From a virus: 43,793 bases of DNA. Location of the stretch: positions 1-43,793 of the IMG/VR virus record IMGVR_UViG_3300047491_000264; one strand, given 5' to 3'. Numbering within the stretch: the first letter of the stretch is position 1; each line of letters begins with the position of its first letter. Below, one piece after another: positions 39,171 to 43,793 of the stretch. The notes beneath the pieces are model-generated. The model did not search any database, was not told where the DNA came from, and was given only the letters and a program-made list of their open reading frames with translations. A program made the translations under genes and the position numbers.

Positions 39171-39886
39171 GAATTGCCAAGCTCAATGACTGGCATATCC
39201 CCTACCACGACAAGAGAGCTTTAGCGGTTGCTTTTAACTTTGTAGAGGCAACGGAGCCGGAGATTATCTTAGTCGACGAAGTAGTTGATTTCTACGCACT
39301 TTCAAAATTCAGCAAAGATCCAAGACGGAGATTGGAGCTTCAAAATGAACTCGACGAAGCGCAAGACTGGCTGTGGAAGCTCAAGAAAAGATTCCCCAAA
39401 AGCACAATCAAAATGCTTGAGTCAAATCACGACCGAAGGCTCACCAAGTACCTCAACAGTCAGGCTTCCGAGCTTTCTTACTTACGGTGTTTGGATTTTG
39501 CTCATCTGCTTGGGTTGGATGGTCTTGGTATCTCTTATTTGCCTCACTTTGTCTATCGTGGGGTTCTTTTTAAACATGGCGACATTGTAAGGCGTGATTC
39601 GGCAATGTCTGCAAAGGCAGAGTTTATGCGGGAAGGGTGTGCCGGAGCTTCGGGTCATACACACAGAGCTGGTGTTTTCTATCAGACGCTTCGTGGAGGT
39701 AAGTATTCTTGGGTTGAATGCGGATGCCTTTGCACCTTGAAACCAGATTATGTTGATGGAATTGCGAATTGGCAACAAGGCGTTGGGCTTTTTACTTTTG
39801 AAGATGGCTCAGACCTTTACGATCCAAAGGTTTTTACAATCAACAAATATAAAGTCCTGTGGGGTTCTAGGACGATTGGAGAATAA
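39167..39886 (+). CDS. Calcineurin-like metallophosphoesterase
   Basis: The protein has 239 residues, GTG start. Metal-site motifs in order: NDWHIPYHD (DxH-like), VDEVVDFYAL, SNHDRR (GNHD with Ser for Gly), FKHGD and GHTHR. This is the standard binuclear phosphoesterase series. Phage members often act as nucleases or phosphatases in DNA metabolism. It is in the replication module. Confidence 0.85.
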   Translation: MRIAKLNDWHIPYHDKRALAVAFNFVEATEPEIILVDEVVDFYALSKFSKDPRRRLELQNELDEAQDWLWKLKKRFPKSTIKMLESNHDRRLTKYLNSQASELSYLRCLDFAHLLGLDGLGISYLPHFVYRGVLFKHGDIVRRDSAMSAKAEFMREGCAGASGHTHRAGVFYQTLRGGKYSWVECGCLCTLKPDYVDGIANWQQGVGLFTFEDGSDLYDPKVFTINKYKVLWGSRTIGE

Positions 39887-39888
39887 TA

Positions 39889-40065
39889 ATGGGAAGACAA
39901 ATCGATTATGTTGTCGGGAAGATTGAGGATTTGGAGGATGACAGACAAGCTGGATGGGAAGCGTTCTACAAAAAAGATTATGAGAATGAAGCATTAAGAG
40001 AAGAGATTGCCAAATTAAAAGCCGAGATAAGGAGGCTCAAAAGTGGGAGCAAAAAGTCGAGGTAA
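39889..40065 (+). CDS. 58-residue coiled-coil microprotein
   Basis: The frame MGRQIDYVVGKIEDLEDDRQ then a charged helix ending LKAEIRRLKSGSKKSR. Its final codons overlap the start of the Zn microprotein at 40043; the same arrangement of a GSKK end over an MGAKSRG start recurs at 43038. Confidence 0.6.
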   Translation: MGRQIDYVVGKIEDLEDDRQAGWEAFYKKDYENEALREEIAKLKAEIRRLKSGSKKSR

Positions 40066-40192
40066 CTGGTCGCTTGGATATTGTATGAAGACTGATTGTC
40101 AGAATAGAACTGACGATAAATGTTCAGAGTGTTTTAGATTCTCAAACTATCGACCACCACAGGACGAGCCAAACGATGAACCAAAGAATTGA
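40043..40192 (+). CDS. Zn microprotein, paralogue 1
   Basis: The frame uses GTG at 40043, giving 49 residues. The start MGAKSRGNWSLGYC then CQNR and KCSECFRFSNY matches the protein at 43038-43205 (MGAKSRGGW..YC.., CANR, RCDECIRYSEY). The four cysteines form a plausible CX4C...CX2C metal site. The tail is Pro/Asp-rich. It overlaps the genes on both sides. Confidence 0.65.
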   Translation: MGAKSRGNWSLGYCMKTDCQNRTDDKCSECFRFSNYRPPQDEPNDEPKN

Positions 40193-40355
40193 CGAGTATA
40201 TACATGACATTTCGGTGCGGTTTTTTCCAGAAGACTCCGAAAAGTGCGAGGAATTGGTTAACATTTTAAGTGAATTGGTGGCACGAGTTATGATAGAGTA
40301 CCGCAAAGAGATTGAGGCGATTGAGTACAAACCAGACGAGGTAAGGCATGGCTAA
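40176..40355 (+). CDS. 59-residue acidic helical protein
   Basis: The frame MNQRIDEYIHDISVRFFPED is followed by a helical, mostly hydrophobic/charged segment (LVNILSELVARVMIEYRKEI). It overlaps the paralogue at 40043-40192 and the 40348 gene. No motif. Confidence 0.5.
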   Translation: MNQRIDEYIHDISVRFFPEDSEKCEELVNILSELVARVMIEYRKEIEAIEYKPDEVRHG

Positions 40356-40551
40356 AGTTACTATGACTTTTAAGTTGCCCGATGAGAAATGGGAGCATCA
40401 AATTGCGAACAAGGGATATGAGTTTTATCGTGCGTTGGTTGAGATTAAAAACGAGATAAGGAACCATAACAAATATGAGAAAAAAATCAAGGATTGTTTT
40501 GAAGCAATCGAAGCAATCTGCCAAGAAGTTGATACCGAGATTAATGGGTGA
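40348..40551 (+). CDS. 67-residue helical protein
   Basis: The frame MAKVTMTFKLPDEKWEHQIA has a β-strand start and a helical rest with two Cys. It resembles small phage proteins of unknown role whose N-terminus is ..TFKLPEE..H. Function unknown. Confidence 0.55.
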   Translation: MAKVTMTFKLPDEKWEHQIANKGYEFYRALVEIKNEIRNHNKYEKKIKDCFEAIEAICQEVDTEING

Positions 40552-40554
40552 ATA

Positions 40555-40842
40555 ATGGCTGATATCACGGCTTGCAACGATAAAAAATGTCCTTCAAGAA
40601 CTCTGTGCCACAGATTCACTTGTGAGAAAGACGATTGGCAGTCTTACTTTGCGAAGAGTCCGAGGGCTAAGGGAAAGATGCGGTGTGAGATGTTTTGGAG
40701 TAATTCCACCGAGTGCAGATGTAATATGTTCGGGATGGCTCATGGGAGAACTGTTTCCTGCGATATTTTTGAGCAGATTACGAAACCTGCGTTGTCGCAA
40801 AAACATAGCGGTATTTGCGCCAAGAAACGGAAGAAAAAATGA
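40555..40842 (+). CDS. Cys-rich protein
   Basis: The protein has 95 residues with nine Cys (near 7, 12, 18, 23, 44, 54, 56, 69 and 87) and a very basic end (AKKRKKK). Cysteine spacing suggests more than one metal centre. The last codons overlap the next gene's ATGA. Not recognised. Confidence 0.6.
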   Translation: MADITACNDKKCPSRTLCHRFTCEKDDWQSYFAKSPRAKGKMRCEMFWSNSTECRCNMFGMAHGRTVSCDIFEQITKPALSQKHSGICAKKRKKK

Positions 40843-41132
40843 CAGACAGGGAGATGTACCAAATTCTTGAGGACTTCGCCAACTCTCATACTCTAGCGAG
40901 GGATTTAGAGGTTGAGATCACGGAGCATTGCAAGCGGTTCACGGCTCTTCCCGACACCCCTGCCAAGTACGAAGATGTAGTGCTTCTTTCTGACATCGTG
41001 AGAGGAGCTGAACATTTTATGATGTGGCTGAGGCGGGAGGGTAAAGCCAGACTTGTCAAACGCCCCTCAAAAGAGGCACAAAAGCCCAAAATACAACTTA
41101 AAGCATGTAAAAAGGGGCGTTATGCCCGCTAA
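40839..41132 (+). CDS. Hypothetical helical protein
   Basis: The protein has 97 residues from MTDREMYQILEDFANSH (ATG inside the previous stop). It is acidic then basic, with a C-terminal Lys/Arg run. The 5' extension to 40815 overlaps the previous gene without a ribosome-binding site and was not used. Confidence 0.55.
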   Translation: MTDREMYQILEDFANSHTLARDLEVEITEHCKRFTALPDTPAKYEDVVLLSDIVRGAEHFMMWLRREGKARLVKRPSKEAQKPKIQLKACKKGRYAR

Positions 41133-41148
41133 CAACACGGAGGGGGAG

Positions 41149-41238
41149 ATGGGAATAAGAGATTGGCTTTACGCTTTGGTGCTTTTAGTTATTGGATTTA
41201 TTTGCGGCGCAATATCAATTCTTTCCAACCCCCGATAA
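41149..41238 (+). CDS. 29-residue single-TM peptide
   Basis: The frame MGIRDWLYALVLLVIGFICG then a short tail forms one transmembrane helix. A GGAGGGGGAG box directly precedes the ATG; a slightly longer 38-residue version from the ATG at 41122 is possible. Could be a holin-like or regulatory membrane peptide. Confidence 0.5.
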   Translation: MGIRDWLYALVLLVIGFICGAISILSNPR

Positions 41239-41257
41239 AGAGTGAGGAGACAAAACA

Positions 41258-41590
41258 ATGAGTATTATGGACGAGCTGTATAACGAGACAAGTGAGAGGT
41301 TGTTTTTGATGAACCGATTCATGGGGCGTGTGAAGGGACTTCTGTCATTTCCAATGCTCCGTAACGATGCACAGGTCATCGATGAACTGAAGAAGATTGT
41401 CGAGGAGTGTGAGGTTGAATACCAGAAGATGTGGGATAAGCAATTAGAGATGTGCAAGGATAGAATGAAGCCGGGTTCTGACATCTCCGACTGTTGCGGT
41501 AAACCAATTACTTTTGAGAAAGATTCGTCCCCAGTTTGCACAAAATGCGACCAAGACTGCAATGCGGTCGGTGGTTACGATAAAGAGTGA
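41258..41590 (+). CDS. Hypothetical protein with C-terminal Cys4 ribbon
   Basis: The protein has 110 residues. The N-terminal ~75 residues are helix, then DCCGKP and CTKCDQDC supply a zinc-ribbon-like Cys4 set. The start follows GAGGAG. A transcription or DNA-linked role is possible; not recognised. Confidence 0.6.
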   Translation: MSIMDELYNETSERLFLMNRFMGRVKGLLSFPMLRNDAQVIDELKKIVEECEVEYQKMWDKQLEMCKDRMKPGSDISDCCGKPITFEKDSSPVCTKCDQDCNAVGGYDKE

Positions 41591-41596
41591 GGAGTG

Positions 41597-41669
41597 ATGC
41601 CATTCATTGAAAGTCTGGTGTCCCGACCAAAACCATCGGAAAGTAGGGCGAAGTGATTCCGAGCCAGAC
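41597..41669 (+). other. Structured segment and possible 19-residue ORF upstream of the tRNA
   Basis: An ATG with GTGAGGAG upstream opens a 19-codon frame ending at 41656 (MPFIESLVSRPKPSESRAK). The same DNA can fold: an outer stem GTCTGG (41613-41618) with CCAGAC (41664-41669), an inner stem TCGGAA/TTCCGA (41636/41657) and a CCC/GGG pairing (41622/41645) that would form a pseudoknot. It could be a tRNA leader, a structured RNA or a degraded tRNA. Confidence 0.35.
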
Positions 41670-41681
41670 CCAATTTAACAA

Positions 41682-41770
41682 GGGCATGAGGGGGATATTG
41701 GTTAAGCCTCAGCAGACTGTAAATCTGTATCGTGCTAGACACGGTGGTGGTTCGATTCCATCCATGCCCA
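41682..41770 (+). tRNA. tRNA-Tyr (anticodon GTA), CCA not encoded
   Basis: Acceptor stem GGGCATG (41682) pairs with CATGCCC (41763-41769) plus discriminator A. The D arm is GGGGATATTGGTTAAGCCTC. The anticodon stem-loop GCAGA-CTGTAAA-TCTGT gives GTA. A long variable arm (class II) and a TTCGATT T-loop follow. The AGCAGACTGTAAATCTG stretch is typical of bacterial tRNA-Tyr. The 3' CCA is absent and would be added by the host enzyme. Confidence 0.93.
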
Positions 41771-41794
41771 TAATTTAACCGAGGAGATTAAGCC

Positions 41795-41881
41795 ATGAAT
41801 AAGGACGAGAAAGACCCCGTGAAAGATGAAGTGAAAATTTTGATTAAGTCCCCTGCAAGGGAAAATAAGGAGGCAACATGA
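41795..41881 (+). CDS. 28-residue charged microprotein
   Basis: The frame MNKDEKDPVKDEVKILIKSP then a short end, behind GAGGAG, stops in an ATGA overlap with the Tad1-like gene. This could be a leader peptide that couples translation of that gene. Confidence 0.45.
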   Translation: MNKDEKDPVKDEVKILIKSPARENKEAT

Positions 41882-42213
41882 ACGCAATAAAAGATTGCAT
41901 AGTTCAGAACGTCGAAGATGTAAATGGGAATCCAGCTGGTGGTTCCGTAACTGGAACTGGGTTAAATATCGAGTGGCAGAACGGCCCGCTTGGTCGTGGT
42001 GAGGCTAGAAAAGAACCAAACGGAGCTTTTGTAGAAACCGTTCTTTCGGCGGCACTTCAGCGTATTGAGTGGTATCAAACGGCAAGCAATGGAAAGTTTA
42101 AATGCCGTGAAAATGCTATTGCAATTACCAAAATCGAAGAAGCGTTGCTTTGGCTCGACAAGAGAACTCGTGACAGAGAAGCCCGTCAAGTCGAAGGAAC
42201 TCACACAAAATAA
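41878..42213 (+). CDS. Tad1/Acb2-hairpin-like anti-defence protein (putative)
   Basis: The protein has 111 residues. The N-terminal part (GTGLNIEWQNGPLGRGEARK) is a β segment. NGAFVETVLSAALQRIEWYQ, then KCRENAIAITKIEEALLWLD with KRTRDREARQVEGTH form the two-helix hairpin I recall from the Acb2/Tad1 group (ending in RTxDRxxRxVEGTH). Such proteins bind cyclic nucleotide or cyclic-ADP-ribose signals made by CBASS or Thoeris immunity. The adjacency to a tRNA and other accessory microproteins fits an anti-defence locus. The family call relies on recalled motifs. Confidence 0.65.
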   Translation: MNAIKDCIVQNVEDVNGNPAGGSVTGTGLNIEWQNGPLGRGEARKEPNGAFVETVLSAALQRIEWYQTASNGKFKCRENAIAITKIEEALLWLDKRTRDREARQVEGTHTK

Positions 42214-42249
42214 CGAATCTCTTGCAGGGGATTTTTCAAAGGAGGAATT

Positions 42250-42621
42250 ATGACCGATACCGTGAAGGAATTAGTGGAGGAAGTGTTGCCCTTGTATCGT
42301 CAAGGGCTTTACTGCGATTGTCAGGAGAAACTTGCTCAAGCCATCCGTCAAGGCAAGCTCGTCATTCCTCGTAGGGAGGATGCGGAGAAAATCGCCGCCC
42401 TCGAAGCCGAGAATGAAAGCCTAAATCGGAAACTTCGTGATGCTTTAGACTGCATCGGAAAAGATAACGAGGCTTGGGGAGCTGGGTGCGACCACATGGC
42501 TAAGAGATTAGAAGCCGAAATCAAGGCGAAGGATGAGAGGATTAAGGAGCTTGAAAGAACACGAGATGTTTGGAAAGAGGAATTGCAGAAGAATAACCCC
42601 TCAAGACAGGAGAAGGTATGA
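42250..42621 (+). CDS. Coiled-coil hypothetical protein
   Basis: The protein has 123 residues. The N-terminal ~40 residues (LVEEVLPLYRQGLYCDCQEK) precede a long coiled coil (IAALEAENESLNRKLRDALD, RLEAEIKAKDERIKELERTR). The stop overlaps the next ATG. No function inferred. Confidence 0.6.
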   Translation: MTDTVKELVEEVLPLYRQGLYCDCQEKLAQAIRQGKLVIPRREDAEKIAALEAENESLNRKLRDALDCIGKDNEAWGAGCDHMAKRLEAEIKAKDERIKELERTRDVWKEELQKNNPSRQEKV

Positions 42622-42863
42622 GCCATGATGTTGAGCATTGTATGTGCTGTGGATGTGTAGATAAGCGTGGAAGGATTATCGACAATCAACCACGGCAGAC
42701 TGTGACGGTGGGGCGAGAGATTTTAGAAGCTCTACAAGTTACTCATCAAGCATCGCAATGGCACGGATGGAACAACTTTTCTGACAAAGATTCTTTGGAA
42801 CGAAGATGTCACGATAAAGTTAAACTTGCTCTCACCATGCTCAAGGAAAAGGGGGTTGTATGA
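42618..42863 (+). CDS. Hypothetical protein with CxCCGC start
   Basis: The protein has 81 residues. The N-terminus has CMCCGC (a possible metal site), followed by a helical part (VGREILEALQVTHQASQWHG). Coupled by ATGA overlap with the previous stop. Not recognised. Confidence 0.55.
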   Translation: MSHDVEHCMCCGCVDKRGRIIDNQPRQTVTVGREILEALQVTHQASQWHGWNNFSDKDSLERRCHDKVKLALTMLKEKGVV

Positions 42864-43054
42864 AGGACGAGGAGTTTGAGAAGTTGGCTGAATATTGTTT
42901 GCAACATCTTTATATCGTGAGGAGAGGAACTAAGACGAAGATTGAAACTCACGAATTAAAGAGTGAAATCATCGAGAAATATATTCGCCAAGCCCATTCG
43001 GAAGGGTATCGGGAGGGATATGAGAAAGGAGTTGAAGATGGGAGCAAAAAGTAG
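42860..43054 (+). CDS. Hypothetical helical protein
   Basis: The protein has 64 residues, charged and helical, ending in YREGYEKGVEDGSKK. The end overlaps the MGAKSRG start of the next gene exactly as at 40043. Confidence 0.55.
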   Translation: MKDEEFEKLAEYCLQHLYIVRRGTKTKIETHELKSEIIEKYIRQAHSEGYREGYEKGVEDGSKK

Positions 43055-43205
43055 GGGCGGTTGGAACCTGAACTACTGCCTGAAAGACTGTGCGAATAGA
43101 GACAAGCGGTGCGACGAGTGCATTAGATACTCAGAGTATACGCCAGAGCAAACGCAGTCCAGTACCATCCAAAGCACACCAACCGAGTCAGAAAGTCGTT
43201 CTTGA
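43038..43205 (+). CDS. Zn microprotein, paralogue 2 (complete copy)
   Basis: The protein has 55 residues: MGAKSRGGWNLNYCLKDCAN, RDKRCDECIRYSEY, then a Ser/Thr/Gln tail. Cys14, 18, 25 and 28 make a CX3C...CX2C site. It is paralogous to 40043-40192 and is the last gene of the rightward arm. Its final ~83 bases overlap the minus-strand membrane gene B, and this dual-coding stretch is identical in the two terminal alleles. Confidence 0.7.
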   Translation: MGAKSRGGWNLNYCLKDCANRDKRCDECIRYSEYTPEQTQSSTIQSTPTESESRS

Positions 43206-43497
43206 GGAGCTTAAAGAGCCATGAGTCCTTGCCGTAAGAAGGTGCCAACCAAACGAGAAATGGGATACACAGTAGAATCGTCCAGCGATGTGTGGCTAAG
43301 AGAGATGCTCCGCAGACGAGAAAAGGAACGCCAATTCTGCGATACAATTTGGAACCTTGCGACCACCCACCTAGCCTCCAAAGGATACCACTTGCCACCA
43401 TTAAAGGAAGAACCCACCACCCCACGATGAAGTAGAGTGGGAACTGGAGGCAAGCCCCAATGAAGATTTCTTCCCACATCCAGAAGCTATCTTTCAC
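43123..43497 (-). CDS. Small integral membrane protein B (right, uninterrupted allele)
   Basis: The protein has 124 residues from the GTG at 43497, which overlaps the gene A stop (GTGA), a normal coupling for adjacent genes. Hydrophobic throughout, with the same TM pattern as 38-433. A longer frame extends to 43581 but overlaps gene A heavily and lacks a start signal. Confidence 0.75.
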   Translation of the reverse strand: MKDSFWMWEEIFIGACLQFPLYFIVGWWVLPLMVASGILWRLGGWSQGSKLYRRIGVPFLVCGASLLATHRWTILLCIPFLVWLAPSYGKDSWLFKLLKNDFLTRLVCFGWYWTAFALAYTLSI

Positions 43498-43790
43498 AAT
43501 CTGCTCCCGAAGAAGTAGGACGCAATCTCCCACCCGATAACCCCAAGCGTCACATAGCACCAGAAGGAAAACCACCACCATTGTTTCCTGAAGGCTGTGA
43601 TGAAGAGAAGACCGCAGTCAAAGCCGATGAGCATACAGAGTCCCACCGTTCTCCATAACCCAGGAATCCCTAAGTGGATCGTAAGCCCTAACATCGCTAA
43701 AGCAAAGCAAGCCAAGGCTGAATAAGACCACTGAGGCTCCTTCTCGTTCCAAGCATACCACCGCTGACTGATTGTCTTTCGCTTGCCCAT
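43494..43790 (-). CDS. Small integral membrane protein A (right, uninterrupted allele)
   Basis: The protein has 98 residues with the same basic N-terminus and TM segments as 879-1169, but its intact C-terminus is GWEIASYFFGSRL. It shows the pre-insertion organisation, with gene B directly coupled to it. The window ends three bases beyond its start codon. Confidence 0.75.
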   Translation of the reverse strand: MGKRKTISQRWYAWNEKEPQWSYSALACFALAMLGLTIHLGIPGLWRTVGLCMLIGFDCGLLFITAFRKQWWWFSFWCYVTLGVIGWEIASYFFGSRL

Positions 43791-43793
43791 TAT

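Larger units (their letters stand above)
43086..43793. repeat. Right terminal allele (without HNH) of the locus at 1-1172
   Basis: Same gene content as 1-1172 minus the HNH segment: end of the Zn microprotein, membrane gene B (43123-43497) and membrane gene A (43494-43790). Identity is highest at both outer edges. Confidence 0.85.

Noticed and set aside
41600-41671. A second tRNA upstream of tRNA-Tyr
   Set aside because: Outer stem pairs, but there is no T-loop TTC motif or proper anticodon arm, and the length is short.
1-43793. CRISPR arrays, integrase, repressor or insertion sequences
   Set aside because: No regularly spaced repeats, recombinase motifs, HTH repressor genes or transposase frames were seen; the phage looks lytic, though a distant recombinase could be missed.

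Overview
This window is almost certainly the whole, or nearly whole, genome of a short-tailed (podovirus-type) tailed phage, probably assembled from a metagenome. It carries both terminase subunits, a portal, a scaffold, an SU10-type major capsid protein, a P22-like head-tail adaptor and β-propeller tail factor, several probable ejection proteins and large adhesins. There is no tape measure, sheath, integrase or repressor. A probable outer-membrane lipoprotein (spanin-like) and a lipopolysaccharide-type sugar locus point to a Gram-negative host, which I cannot name. By eye the base composition is in the mid-40s % GC, and the standard genetic code fits.

Layout. Two divergent arms leave a control region at about 32,022-32,265. 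The leftward (minus-strand) late arm reads, in transcription order: Zn microprotein and putative small terminase; two unknown genes; a remnant of an MT-A70 methylase and an intact β-class DNA methyltransferase; large terminase; portal; a putative ADP-ribosyltransferase-like protein; a structured RNA-like leader; scaffold and capsid; an HNH gene; a six-gene sugar locus; adaptor and tail/adhesin genes; ejection proteins; fibre proteins; and a cluster of small membrane or lysis-type genes. Two near-identical extended -10 promoters sit upstream of the portal and of the adaptor. The rightward (plus-strand) arm carries unknown early genes, a secreted SleB-like hydrolase, a RecA-fold helicase/primase-type ATPase, a Cas4-like nuclease, a Sak4-like annealing ATPase with a putative ssDNA-binding partner, a RusA-like resolvase, a metallophosphoesterase, many microproteins, a tRNA-Tyr and a probable Tad1/Acb2-type anti-defence protein.

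Ends. Bases 1-1172 and 43086-43793 are two alleles of the same locus. They are identical at the outer edges and diverge towards an HNH endonuclease gene present only in the left copy. The simplest reading is a circular map of about 43.1 kb whose contig ends come from two strains, one with and one without the homing gene. On the closed circle the two arms converge here, with tail-to-tail overlapping genes.

Most notable points: the HNH-polymorphic terminal alleles; a free-standing NrdD-like glycyl-radical peptide; a nested TM/lipoprotein pair; the sugar locus (with a dehydrogenase-acyltransferase fusion and a nucleotidyltransferase-kinase fusion) placed inside the virion operon; a 66-nt three-way-junction element before the scaffold gene; the repeated late promoter; the ADP-ribosyltransferase-like protein next to the portal; and the Tad1-like gene after the tRNA. 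Family names come from motif recognition by reading, not from searches.
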